A stretch of DNA of 64,000 bases from Gephyromycinifex aptenodytis. Lineage in GTDB: Bacteria > Actinomycetota > Actinomycetes > Actinomycetales > Dermatophilaceae. Shown here piece by piece: positions 23,538 to 31,560 of this stretch. The notes beneath the pieces are model-generated. The model saw only the letters and a list, made by a program, of their open reading frames with translations, made no database searches and was not told the origin of the DNA. Position 1 is the stretch's first letter; each line of letters begins with the position of its first letter. The stretch covers positions 1,240,001 through 1,304,000 of the forward strand of contig NZ_CP051155.1 in NCBI RefSeq assembly GCF_012277275.1. The letters run 5' to 3'. The translations under genes were made by a program, and so were the position numbers.

Positions 23538-24533
23538 TCAGATCTTGGCGACCTGATTGAACGACAGCTCGACCGGGGTCTCCCGGCCGAAGATCGAAAC
23601 GAGAACCTTGAGTTTCTGGGACTCGGGCAGGATCTCGGAGATGGTGGCCGGCAGCGTCTCGAACGGGCCCTCCATGACGGTGACGGACTCGCCGATCTCG
23701 AAGTCGACGAGCATGTCAGCCGAAGTCGACTTGGCCGGGCGGTCTGAGGCGGCAGCGTTGGCTTCTGCGGCTTTGGCCTGTTCCACCTGCGGGGCCAACA
23801 TCGAGACGACCTCGTCAAGGCTCAACGGCACCGGCTGGTGGGCGTTGCCGACGAAGCCGGTGACACCCGGGGTGTGCCGGACCGCTCCCCAACTCTCGTC
23901 GGTCAGGTCCAACCGCACCAGGACGTACCCGGGCATCCGCACCCGCCGCACGACCTTTTTCTGGCCGTTCTTGATCTCGGTGACCTGCTCCATCGGCACC
24001 TCGGCCTGGAAGATGTACTCCTCCATGTTCAGCGAGGTGGCGCGCTGCTCCAGGTTCTGCTTCACGCGGTTCTCGTACCCGGCGTAGGAGTGAATGACGT
24101 ACCACTCCCCCGCCTGGAAACGAAGTTCGTTGCGCAGCGCCTCGACCGGGTCTTCCTCAACCTCGGCATCCTCGCCGTCGGTGAGTTCACCCGCGGGGTC
24201 AGCATCAGGGTCGGCTTCGACCTCGGCAGGGTCTGCATCGGGCTCGTCCTCGCCACCCTCGGGAGCGGCTTCGGTGGGCTCATCGAGCTCTGCATCGGTC
24301 TCGGCGCTGGCGTCGGGCGAGTCTTCGGCGAGATCGCGCGACTGCGAGGTCTGCCCCGATTCACCCTCATCGGCGCTGACCGTCGCCTCATCCACGGCGA
24401 TCTCGGTGCTTGCTTCCACGCCTGCAGCATCGGCGCTGATCCGGTCAGCCTCCGACGTCGACTCATCTGGCGTGGGCTCAACCGAGGCGGCCTCGGATTC
24501 CTGGCCGTCCGCGAACTCCGGCTGATCACTCAC
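23538..24533 (-). CDS. nusG: Transcription termination/antitermination factor NusG
   Basis: NusG binds RNA polymerase through its NGN domain and Rho or S10 through its KOW domain. The first ~105 residues are an acidic, low-complexity extension rich in Glu, Asp, Ala and Ser. The NGN domain begins near [20 protein letters not shown] and includes [14 protein letters not shown] linker of about 40 residues follows, and then the KOW domain ([16 protein letters not shown]). I choose the GTG at 24533 because AGGAA lies at proper spacing; a GTG four codons upstream is too close to it. 331 aa. Extended NusG is typical of actinobacteria. Confidence 0.96.
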   Translation of the reverse strand: MSDQPEFADGQESEAASVEPTPDESTSEADRISADAAGVEASTEIAVDEATVSADEGESGQTSQSRDLAEDSPDASAETDAELDEPTEAAPEGGEDEPDADPAEVEADPDADPAGELTDGEDAEVEEDPVEALRNELRFQAGEWYVIHSYAGYENRVKQNLEQRATSLNMEEYIFQAEVPMEQVTEIKNGQKKVVRRVRMPGYVLVRLDLTDESWGAVRHTPGVTGFVGNAHQPVPLSLDEVVSMLAPQVEQAKAAEANAAASDRPAKSTSADMLVDFEIGESVTVMEGPFETLPATISEILPESQKLKVLVSIFGRETPVELSFNQVAKI

Positions 24534-24625
24534 GTGCGCACTCACTTCCTGCTCTTCGTCGGTGTGGTCGTCCCAGAGCCTACGAGGCTACGGGTTGCTG
24601 GCGAGGCCTGGTCGGCCTGCGGGCA

Positions 24626-24901
24626 TCAGGACCCTGCGAACACCCAGAAGACCAGCTTCGTGAACAGGGTGTCGAGTCCGAGAACGAAAAGCATGATGAC
24701 CACGACGAAAACGATGACGACCGTTGTGTACGTAGTCAGTTCTTTGCGCGTCGGTCGAACGACCTTGCGCATCTCGTCCAGGACCTGACTGATGAACAGC
24801 CCGATCGCGCCGAAGAAGCGAGACACCACGTTGCCGTCTCGGTTCCGGCGTGCAGGCGCAGGCATGGCCTGGCGTGCCGTCGTGGAGCCGTTGCTGCTCA
24901 C
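24626..24901 (-). CDS. secE: Preprotein translocase subunit SecE
   Basis: Small SecYEG subunit with one membrane segment. Residues about 35-50 (FISQVLDEMRKVVRPTRKEL) form the amphipathic clamp helix, and about 53-78 the membrane helix (VVIVFVVVIMLFVLGL). I start it at the GTG at 24901, which has AGAAGAGG five bases upstream; an ATG nine codons further out (24928) has none. The basic N-terminus is short, as in actinobacterial SecE. It sits between tRNA-Trp and nusG, the standard order. Confidence 0.93.
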   Translation of the reverse strand: MSSNGSTTARQAMPAPARRNRDGNVVSRFFGAIGLFISQVLDEMRKVVRPTRKELTTYTTVVIVFVVVIMLFVLGLDTLFTKLVFWVFAGS

Positions 24902-24990
24902 AGTGCCTCTTCTCATTCCGCCCGTCATGCCACGGCGTTCGAGCTGAGTGCTGTGGCCTCGGGTCCTTCCTTCTGACGAACATGTACGCG

Positions 24991-25063
24991 CAGGGCAGGA
25001 GGGACTCGAACCCCCAACCGCCGGTTTTGGAGACCGGTGCTCTACCAATTGAGCCACTGCCCT
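24991..25063 (-). tRNA. trpT: tRNA-Trp (anticodon CCA)
   Basis: Full cloverleaf on the minus strand: acceptor AGGGCAG paired with CTGCCCT, D-arm GCTCAATTGGTAGAGC, anticodon loop CTCCAAA (anticodon CCA), T-loop TTCGAGT, discriminator G. The 3' CCA is not encoded. Position just before secE is conserved in actinobacteria. Confidence 0.97.
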
Positions 25064-25259
25064 ACGGGTGACGGCGAGCGCGACGGATCGCGCTGAACGA
25101 GCACCCAGACGAAGAGCATACGGCAGGGGCGCCACCCAAGGCCAACCGCCCCATCCAGCACCCTCGCTCAGCCGTGGCACGAACCCGCCCGCTCGTGTGC
25201 CTGGGGTAGGCAACGGGGCGCGGTCAGGAGCTGCTCGCCGACAGGCGACACTGGAGTGC

Positions 25260-26297
25260 ATGAGCAGGCCCGTGCACCGTCTCCCCAAAGCGCATCTCCA
25301 CCTGCACTTCACCGGGTCGATGCGGTTCATCACCCTGCTTGAACTCGCTGACCTCCATGGAGTGCGCCTCCCGCGGGCCCTGGTGGATGACTGGCCCCCG
25401 ACCCTGAGCGGGCGGGATGAACGCGGATGGTTTCGTTTCCAGCGCCTCTACGACGCCGCCCGCTCCTGCGTGCGCTCCGAGCAGGACATGCGCCGGATCG
25501 TGCGGGAGGCCGCGCAGGACGACGCTGCCGAAGGCTCCGCCTGGCTGGAGATGCAAGTCGACCCCACCAGCTACGCGCCGCACGTCGGGGGACTGATCCC
25601 GGCGCTGGAGATTGTGTTGGACGAGGCGAAGGTTGCCTCTGCTGAGGAGGGAATCGGGGTCGGAATCATCGTCGCCGCCAGCCGCACCCGCCATCCCCTG
25701 GACGCCCGGACACTCGCCCGCCTGGCCGCTCGTTACGCAGGCGACGAGCCCGGCAGCGTCGTCGGTTTCGGGCTGAGCAACGACGAACGCCGCGGGCATG
25801 TCGAGGACTTCGCGCACGCTTTCCGCATCGCGCGCAAAGCGGGGCTGGCCCTGGTGCCGCACGGCGGTGAGTTGCTGGGCCCCGAAGCCGTACGCGCGAC
25901 TCTGGACAGCATCCATCCCGACCGGATCGGGCATGGGGTGCGCAGTGTCGAGGACCCAGCGCTGTTGCACGAATTGGCGCAGCGCGGTGTCACCTTGGAG
26001 GTTTGCCCCGGCAGCAACGTGGGCCTCGGCGTCTACGAGCGCCTGGAAGAGGTGCCGATCCCCCAGCTCATCGAGTCCGGCGTACAGGTTGCACTGGGGG
26101 CCGATGATCCGCTGCTGTTCGGTTCCCGCCTCGGCGCCCAGTACGAGTCGGCCCGCAACGAGCACGCGCTGGACGATGCGGCGCTGGCCGGGCTGGCCCG
26201 CGCCTCCATCACCGGGAGCCGGGCTACCCCGGCCATCAAACGCGCAGCACGCGCCGGCATCGACTCCTGGCTGGCAGCCGACGACGGCCAGGCGTAA
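25260..26297 (+). CDS. Adenosine deaminase family protein
   Basis: Zinc amidohydrolase of the adenosine/AMP deaminase family, 345 aa. Metal and catalytic motifs are visible: KAHLHLHFTGSM (HxH, about residues 10-21), VPHGGE where HAGE is usual, DRIGHGVRS, LEVCPGSN and LGADDPLLF supplying the Asp pair. The start at 25260 has GGAG six bases upstream; earlier frame sequence overlaps the tRNA-Trp region. It converges on murB. Sequence alone does not tell adenosine deaminase from adenine or related deaminases. Confidence 0.85.
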   Translation: MSRPVHRLPKAHLHLHFTGSMRFITLLELADLHGVRLPRALVDDWPPTLSGRDERGWFRFQRLYDAARSCVRSEQDMRRIVREAAQDDAAEGSAWLEMQVDPTSYAPHVGGLIPALEIVLDEAKVASAEEGIGVGIIVAASRTRHPLDARTLARLAARYAGDEPGSVVGFGLSNDERRGHVEDFAHAFRIARKAGLALVPHGGELLGPEAVRATLDSIHPDRIGHGVRSVEDPALLHELAQRGVTLEVCPGSNVGLGVYERLEEVPIPQLIESGVQVALGADDPLLFGSRLGAQYESARNEHALDDAALAGLARASITGSRATPAIKRAARAGIDSWLAADDGQA

Positions 26298-26388
26298 GCG
26301 GCGACAATCCCGCAGAACGAGCAGGCAAGGAGCAGGCAGCCACCAACGGTCGCGGAAATACCACGCCGCCGCGTGCAGTCCGCTGCGT

Positions 26389-27507
26389 CTACAACTCCAA
26401 CCCAACCAACACCGGCTCGTTGACCAAGCGGATGCCGAAGGCCGCCTGCACGCCGTCGCGAATCTCCCGGGCCAGGGCGACGACCTCCTGCGCCGTGGCA
26501 CCGCCCCGGTTCGTCACCGCCAGAGCATGTTTACTCGACAGTGCAGCTGTGCCCGGCATTCCGTATCCCTTGGTGAAGCCGGCCCGATCGATCAGCCAGG
26601 CTGCGCTGGTCTTGAGCTGGCCGGGGGCGCCCTCTACTGCGTATTGCGGCGGCTCCACCTGGCTGCCGAGCCGTTGGGCAACCCGGTCGCGCAGCTGCGC
26701 GAACTGCTGCTGATCGAGAATGGGGTTGGTGAAGAACGATCCGCAACTCCAGGAGTCATGATCCTGCTCGTCCAGGACCATTCCCCGGCGGCGACGCTGC
26801 GCCAGCACGGCTTCTCGAGCCTCGGCCAGGGGAACTCGCGCGCCGAGCTCCACATCCAACCCTCGGGCCAGGTCGGCGTAGGCGATGGGGCGCGACAGAT
26901 CGGCGATCTCGAGATGGAATTGCACCTCCAGCACGACGAAGCGCGGACTGGCCGTACCCAGCCACCCCGGCGCGCCCGGCATCACCGCTCTCTTAAAGCG
27001 GGAATGCCGGTAGGAGAAGTCGCATTCGGCATTGCTGAACGTGCGAACCTGCCCGCGCGCGCGGTCCCAGGTGCGCACCCGAGCGATGCTGTGCGCCACC
27101 TCCTGGCCGTACGCGCCGACATTCTGAACCGGGGTGGAGCCGACGCATCCAGGGATCCCTGACAGCGCTTCCACACCGGCCCAGCCTTGGGAAACGGTGT
27201 AGGCGACGAAGTCGTCCCACGGCTCTCCGGCCGCGACATCGACGAGTACTCCCCCGCACAGGTCGGCGGTGTCGGAACGGATCCCGCGCGAGGCGACCTG
27301 CACTGTGGTGCCGGGCACACCCTCGTCAGCGACGACGAGGTTGGAGCCGCCCGAGAAGACCATCAACGGCTCTGAAGCGTCATCGACCTCCCGTACGACG
27401 TCGACCACCTCATCGGTGCTCTCCGCCCGAACGAAACGCTCAGCCAGCCCGCCGACCCGCATCGTCGTGCACGTCGCTAGCGCTACAGAATGCTCTGACA
27501 CGTCCAC
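26389..27507 (-). CDS. murB: UDP-N-acetylenolpyruvoylglucosamine reductase MurB
   Basis: FAD enzyme that reduces UDP-GlcNAc-enolpyruvate to UDP-MurNAc in peptidoglycan synthesis. 372 aa. The FAD-binding half has TTMRVGGLAERFVRAES and VFSGGSNLVVAD (about residues 49-60); ALSGIPGCVGSTPVQNVGAYG and FSYRHSRFK follow. The catalytic serine lies in WSCGSFFTNP, and ASAWLIDRAGF-type sequence appears near the C-terminus (TSAAWLIDRAGFTKGYG). GTG start, three bases after hadB, so it probably belongs to the hadA-hadB transcript. Confidence 0.97.
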   Translation of the reverse strand: MDVSEHSVALATCTTMRVGGLAERFVRAESTDEVVDVVREVDDASEPLMVFSGGSNLVVADEGVPGTTVQVASRGIRSDTADLCGGVLVDVAAGEPWDDFVAYTVSQGWAGVEALSGIPGCVGSTPVQNVGAYGQEVAHSIARVRTWDRARGQVRTFSNAECDFSYRHSRFKRAVMPGAPGWLGTASPRFVVLEVQFHLEIADLSRPIAYADLARGLDVELGARVPLAEAREAVLAQRRRRGMVLDEQDHDSWSCGSFFTNPILDQQQFAQLRDRVAQRLGSQVEPPQYAVEGAPGQLKTSAAWLIDRAGFTKGYGMPGTAALSSKHALAVTNRGGATAQEVVALAREIRDGVQAAFGIRLVNEPVLVGLEL

Positions 27508-27510
27508 CTC

Positions 27511-27957
27511 TCAGCCCAGTTCCACGGTCGCCCGGGCTCGCCCGAGCACTTTGACCCCCGCGTGGGTGACCGTGAGGTCTACCACCGCACGCCGCTCGTC
27601 TACGTCCACCTTCGTCACTCGCCCCGCCACTTCGATGACGGCACCCTCGTCGCCCACCGGCACCGGCGCAACGAACTTGCAGCCGTATTCGCGCACTGCA
27701 GCAGCCCCCGCCCAGGCAGAGACGACCTCGATGGCTACCCCCATCGTGAACATCCCGTGCGCGATAACACCCGGCAGCCCCACTGAGGTGGCAAAGGACT
27801 CGTTCCAGTGAATCGGGTTGCGGTCCCCGCTCGCCGCGGCGTACTCCACCAGGCGCTCACGCGAGACGCGAATCGTTGCCCCCGGCAATTCGTGGCCGAC
27901 CTGGACCGAACTCGCCGACGGCGGCACCGTCCGGGCTTCGGATGTGGACCCGCTCAT
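27511..27957 (-). CDS. hadB: MaoC/HadB-like dehydratase subunit
   Basis: Hot-dog-fold hydratase subunit of 148 aa. The hydratase-2 motif is AAASGDRNPIHWNESFA (Asp and His, about residues 40-56), followed by GLPGVIAHGMFTMG. With its partner it should form a (3R)-hydroxyacyl-ACP or -CoA dehydratase; in mycobacteria the same gene pair is HadA-HadB of the type II fatty acid pathway. The start overlaps the hadA stop (ATGA). Organisms outside the mycolic-acid group also keep these genes, so the substrate is open. Confidence 0.85.
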   Translation of the reverse strand: MSGSTSEARTVPPSASSVQVGHELPGATIRVSRERLVEYAAASGDRNPIHWNESFATSVGLPGVIAHGMFTMGVAIEVVSAWAGAAAVREYGCKFVAPVPVGDEGAVIEVAGRVTKVDVDERRAVVDLTVTHAGVKVLGRARATVELG

Positions 27958-28403
27958 GACTCTTCCCCTCTGACGACGAGGCTGGAGGTGACCGTCGAGC
28001 GAGGCGCTCCCTCGGAGGTAGCCAGTTCGACGCGGGTGCCGACCAGGGCGTTACCAGCCACCTCGCGCACCCGATCAACGTGCAGCCTGGCCACGATCTC
28101 CTCGCCTGCGACGAGGGGAGCATGGTGGAGGAACTTCTCCTCGCCGTGCACCACCCGGCTGAAGTCGATGCCAGCTTCTGGGTCCAGCATGAGTTGCGCC
28201 TCAGCGCGCTGGGCAATGACCACGGCGAAGGTCGGCGGCGCGATCACGTCGGCGTACCCGGCTTGCCGCGCGGCTGCTACGTCGAAATGCACGGGGTCGG
28301 TGGCACCGACCGCCCGGGCAAAATCGCGGACATGCTCTCGCCCGACCGCAAAAGACTCACACGGGGGGTAGCTGCGACCTTCAAAGGTGGCGTTGACCGG
28401 CAT
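27954..28403 (-). CDS. hadA: HadA-like (FAS1/MaoC N-terminal) dehydratase subunit
   Basis: Partner hot-dog subunit, 149 aa. It begins MPVNATFEGRSYPPCESFAV and has ARAVGATDPVHFDVAAARQA and APPTFAVVIAQ, then a VVHGEEKFLHHAPLVAGEE strand pair typical of the non-catalytic N-terminal MaoC type. I take the ATG at 28403, which gives the family N-terminus; an ATG ten codons upstream is possible. Order rpmG-hadA-hadB is the known actinobacterial arrangement, with murB added here. Confidence 0.85.
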   Translation of the reverse strand: MPVNATFEGRSYPPCESFAVGREHVRDFARAVGATDPVHFDVAAARQAGYADVIAPPTFAVVIAQRAEAQLMLDPEAGIDFSRVVHGEEKFLHHAPLVAGEEIVARLHVDRVREVAGNALVGTRVELATSEGAPRSTVTSSLVVRGEES

Positions 28404-28543
28404 GGGCGAAACCCTATGCCAGGGCAGCGACATCGCTCACCCCGCCGCGCCTGAGCATCAGCGGCCACGACCGGTAGGCGGCTTCCAGTCGCCGATCCCA
28501 CCCGCAGCTCACCGCCGTCGGCTGATCGGCCGATCACGCAACG

Positions 28544-28582
28544 CGAAGCGGCCCCACCGACAGGATCGGTGAGGCCGCTTCG
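28544..28582 (-). terminator. Hairpin terminator of rpmG
   Basis: 17-bp inverted repeat with one mismatch (CGAAGCGGCCCCACCGA against TCGGTGAGGCCGCTTCG, loop CAGGA) starting 24 bases past the rpmG stop. Without a U-run. It suggests that hadA has its own promoter downstream of it. Confidence 0.75.
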
Positions 28583-28605
28583 ACTGCGCAGTTATGCGAA
28601 GAAGA

Positions 28606-28776
28606 TCAACGAGTTTCCTTGTGGGCGGTGTGCTTGCCGCACTTGGGGCAGAACTTCGACAGCTCGATGCGGTCGGGGTTGTTCCGCCGGTTCTTCTTCG
28701 TGATGTAGTTGCGGTCCTTGCAGTCCGCGCACGCCAGGGTGATCTTGGGGCGGACGTCGGTGGTCTTGCTGGCCAC
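28606..28776 (-). CDS. rpmG: 50S ribosomal protein L33 (zinc-binding form)
   Basis: 56-aa large-subunit protein. Two CxxC pairs (CADC and CPKC) make it the zinc-containing C+ form. Core sequence [19 protein letters not shown] followed by [20 protein letters not shown]. The GTG at 28776 gives the family start ([10 protein letters not shown]); the frame continues upstream without homology. Two tRNA genes precede it. Confidence 0.96.
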   Translation of the reverse strand: MASKTTDVRPKITLACADCKDRNYITKKNRRNNPDRIELSKFCPKCGKHTAHKETR

Positions 28777-28886
28777 GGCACTACCTGTCTTTCGCGTCGG
28801 GGTTTGCTGCTGGCGGCCGCGCGCGAGGCAGCGGACACAACGACTTACCAGATTACGCGATGATGGCCCGAAAGCCCTCATCGCGC

Positions 28887-28963
28887 TGGTAGCGAGGGCG
28901 GGACTCGAACCCGCGACACCACGATTATGAGTCGTGTGCTCTAACCACCTGAGCTACCCCGCC
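28887..28963 (-). tRNA. tRNA-Met (anticodon CAT)
   Basis: Cloverleaf on the minus strand: acceptor GGCGGGG with CCTCGCT (two G-U pairs), D-arm GCTCAGGTGGTTAGAGC, anticodon loop CTCATAA, T-loop TTCGAGT, discriminator A. The 3' CCA is encoded (included in the coordinates). The intact 1-72 pair (G-U) and elongator-type D-arm point to elongator methionine tRNA rather than initiator. Confidence 0.96.
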
Positions 28964-29014
28964 AAGGGCGGCCTAAGCTGACCACGTTGGTGATCAGCCG
29001 GTTGGCCAGACCTG

Positions 29015-29087
29015 AGCCCCGATAGGGAATCGAACCCTAGACCTTCTCCTTACCATGGAGACGCTCTGCCGACTGAGCTATCGGGGC
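29015..29087 (-). tRNA. tRNA-Thr (anticodon GGT)
   Basis: Cloverleaf on the minus strand: acceptor GCCCCGA with TCGGGGC, D-arm GCTCAGTCGGCAGAGC, anticodon stem TCTCC/GGAGA with loop ATGGTAA, T-arm TAGGG/CCCTA, discriminator T. The 3' CCA is not encoded. It lies 51 bases upstream of tRNA-Met. Confidence 0.97.
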
Positions 29088-29267
29088 ACCCGAGGCAACC
29101 TCGGTGGCGACGCTACGCAGAACGTTCAAAGAACGTCCGCGCGGCAACGCCTGGATGACGATACACGTTTCAGTGGCTGGGTACGAAATCGGGTGTCGAC
29201 GCTGCCAGAAACGTTCTTTTTCAGACCCCGGCGAGCCCGGACAGACAGGCCGCGCACGGCAGGCCGC

Positions 29268-29933
29268 TCAGTCGTCGATGCCGCGCGCAACCAGGGCTTC
29301 CCCGACCCGCTCCGCGTGCCGCACCGTGCGTACGACGAACGGCACGAGCAGCGCCCGAGGACTGCGTTCGAGCCCACGAGCTCGCCGCGCCTGCCCGCAT
29401 TCGGTCAGGGTGCGCGCCACGACGGGCACCGCGCGGATCGCCAGGCCCATCACCAACCCCACGCGGTCCGCGTCTACCCCGAAACGCCCTAGAGGCCGCA
29501 GACCGGCGGTCACGGTGTCCATCATGTCGGCCACGCGCGTCGTCAGCGTGACCAGCCCCGCAGCCGACATGGCCACCACGAGGCCGCCCACCACGATCAA
29601 CGCACTTCGCCACCCCGCCGTCCACACCTGAACCGGCGTCAACAGCAAGATGATCCAGCGCAGCGGCCACACCAGACCCACCAGACCCCGCACCCGCAGG
29701 CCGGCGGCGACTCCCAGAACCACGACGACCGTGGCACCCGCGAGCACCGTCCAGGGCGAGGCGATGAGCACCAGGACCGTGGTGACCGCCAAGAGCCCGA
29801 CAAGTTTCGTCGCTGCGCTCGCGCGGTGCAGGAAGGAGTCGCCCGACTGATAAGTGGAGCTCAGCACGCCTGCTCCCGGCGGCAACCGCCGCCGACGCTT
29901 GGTTCGACCTCCATCACCCTGCGCGGGACTCAC
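29268..29933 (-). CDS. bioN: ECF transporter transmembrane protein (BioN/EcfT)
   Basis: Transmembrane coupling subunit of an energy-coupling-factor transporter, 221 aa. Several membrane segments (LLAVTTVLVLIASPWTVL, WPLRWIILLLTP and others) precede the two cytoplasmic Ala-Arg-Gly coupling motifs, seen here as ARRARG and ALVARG. The GTG at 29933 overlaps the stop of the ATPase gene (GTGA). With bioY and bioM it forms a complete biotin-type ECF cassette. The 180 bases to tRNA-Thr contain the small repeat ACGTTC-AAA-GAACGT (29122-29136). Confidence 0.88.
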   Translation of the reverse strand: MSPAQGDGGRTKRRRRLPPGAGVLSSTYQSGDSFLHRASAATKLVGLLAVTTVLVLIASPWTVLAGATVVVVLGVAAGLRVRGLVGLVWPLRWIILLLTPVQVWTAGWRSALIVVGGLVVAMSAAGLVTLTTRVADMMDTVTAGLRPLGRFGVDADRVGLVMGLAIRAVPVVARTLTECGQARRARGLERSPRALLVPFVVRTVRHAERVGEALVARGIDD

Positions 29934-30610
29934 GTGGCATCCATCAGGTCGCAATAGGTCCTGATGCTGCTCGAGCCCGGGCCGTCTGCCACAACCTGCC
30001 CCTCGTCGATGACGAGGACCCGTTCCCAATCTTTGAGCAGATCGAGGTCGTGGGTGACCAGGATGAGTTGCTGATCCAGTGAGTCCAGGTGGCGCATCAC
30101 TGCGCGGGTATGCCGCCGATCCAACAGGGTGGTCGGCTCGTCAGCCACCAGCACGCGCGGCTCGGTAGCCGTCACTGACGCCAAGGCCAACAGTTGTTTC
30201 TGGCCGCTACTGAGCAGATGGGCCGGATGGTCCCGATGTTGGGCCAGACCGAACCGGCTCAGCGCCGCCTCTATGCGCCGGTCCTCAGCAGCGCGCCCCA
30301 ATTTGAAACGCCGCAGGGAGAAGGCGATGTCCTCCACGACGGTCGGCATGACGATCTGAGCCTCGGGGTCGGGAAAGACGAAGCCGACGTTGCGACGGAC
30401 CCCACGCCCGTCTCGGGCCACGTCGAGCCCGTCGACGATGACCGTTCCAGCGCTCGGAGTGACAAGCCCGTTGATCATCCGCACCAGCGTCGACTTGCCC
30501 GAGCCGTTGGCGCCGATGATGCCCACCCGAGGCTCGTCCAGGGCGAGGTTGATGTCACGTAGGACAGCGCGCTCGCCGTAGGAGTGATGGACTCCCTCGA
30601 AGGTGATCAC
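29930..30610 (-). CDS. bioM: ECF transporter ATPase (BioM)
   Basis: ABC-type ATPase powering biotin uptake, 226 aa. Walker A is GANGSGKST (about residues 33-41), the Q-loop lies in VGFVFPDPEAQIV, the signature is LLSSGQKQL, Walker B VLVADEPTTLLD and the H-loop VTHDLD. The start is set at the GTG at 30610 because the domain begins VITFEGVHHSYG directly there; no good ribosome-binding site is seen, and translation is probably coupled to bioY, 28 bases upstream. Confidence 0.9.
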   Translation of the reverse strand: MITFEGVHHSYGERAVLRDINLALDEPRVGIIGANGSGKSTLVRMINGLVTPSAGTVIVDGLDVARDGRGVRRNVGFVFPDPEAQIVMPTVVEDIAFSLRRFKLGRAAEDRRIEAALSRFGLAQHRDHPAHLLSSGQKQLLALASVTATEPRVLVADEPTTLLDRRHTRAVMRHLDSLDQQLILVTHDLDLLKDWERVLVIDEGQVVADGPGSSSIRTYCDLMDAT

Positions 30611-30638
30611 TGGGAGAAGGCCTGCGCCGGAAGACTCC

Positions 30639-31268
30639 TCACCGGCTTGCGCGACCGGCCCAGGTGGAGGGCAGCAAGGTCGGCATGGCCCGGTGAACGG
30701 CAGCGGCAACCACGGTGGCGATGACAGCCTTGATGAGGTCACCGGGGATGAATACGAGATCGGCAACCAGGGCGGCGTTCAGCGACAGGCCGGCGCGCCA
30801 CATCATCACCGGTATCCCGCACAGGTGGATCACGCCGATACCACCGACGATGACCGCCAGCGCGATCCGGGCGGTCGTCAAGCGCTTCGCTGCGGACTGC
30901 ACCATGGCGCCGACGACCATCGCTCCGAGCAGCCAGCCGAGCAGGAAGCCTGAGGTAGGCCCGACGAAGACGGCCAGCCCGCCGCGGCCGCCGGCGAGGA
31001 ACGGGAAACCGATGGCAGCGAGCGCCAGGACGAGCAGCACGGAAAGGGCGCCTCGTTTCCACCCCAGGAGAGCCCCGATGAGCATGACGCCCATCGATTG
31101 CAGGGTGATCGGGACCGCCTGCCCGAACGGGTACAGCGCACCGGGGATGCCGAGCACGACAAGAAGAGCCGCCATCGAAGCGATGAGCGCCAGATCCCGG
31201 GCGGCTAGTCGCCCGGACGAATTCTGCGGAGACTGCGTCGCTGCGGTGGCAGAGGTGGTCGAGGGCAC
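30639..31268 (-). CDS. bioY: Biotin ECF transporter S component BioY
   Basis: Substrate-binding membrane subunit for biotin, 209 aa with about six hydrophobic segments. BioY hallmarks are VPITLQSMGVMLIGALLG, VGPTSGFLLGWLLGAMVVG and the final FIPGDLIKAVIA. GTG start at 31268 with AGGAGTG seven bases upstream. Heads the bioY-bioM-bioN operon. No biotin synthesis gene is visible nearby, which fits scavenging (inference). Confidence 0.94.
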   Translation of the reverse strand: MPSTTSATAATQSPQNSSGRLAARDLALIASMAALLVVLGIPGALYPFGQAVPITLQSMGVMLIGALLGWKRGALSVLLVLALAAIGFPFLAGGRGGLAVFVGPTSGFLLGWLLGAMVVGAMVQSAAKRLTTARIALAVIVGGIGVIHLCGIPVMMWRAGLSLNAALVADLVFIPGDLIKAVIATVVAAAVHRAMPTLLPSTWAGRASR

Positions 31269-31350
31269 GGTTTCACTCCTGAATTGAGCGGGGGGTTCGG
31301 CATCGATGCCGAGGAAGGCGGATCGCAACTCACGGCTAGCGGGAGGCGAC

Positions 31351-31364
31351 TTAGGACTACCTAA
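31351..31364. promoter_or_regulatory. Possible operator in the bioY-pntA divergent region
   Basis: The sequence TTAGG-ACTA-CCTAA, continuing as CCTAACC, forms a 5-bp inverted repeat in the 292-base divergent region between bioY and pntA. It resembles half of a DtxR/IdeR-type site but matches only about 12 of 19 consensus positions. No BioQ-like TGAAC-N3-GTTCA site is seen. Confidence 0.3.
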
Positions 31365-31560
31365 CCCCGAATTCTGCCGCAGGTCGAGTCCGCGCAGGGG
31401 TTCAACACGGAGGGTACGGGACCAAAGACTCGGATCTGGCTGAGCTGAACTGGCAACCTGACACCGGCGCAGCAGGACCGTGGCCACTTCGCGATAGTCT
31501 CGCGCAAACGGACCGGGTTCCGCCCAGGGCGCCCACGGCCAGCGACGAGAAGGAGTTCCC

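Noticed and set aside
29119-29136. LexA-like box (GAACGTTC and GAACGT repeats)
   Set aside because: Actinobacterial SOS boxes need four bases between GAAC and GTTC; here the halves abut, and the neighbours are not SOS genes.
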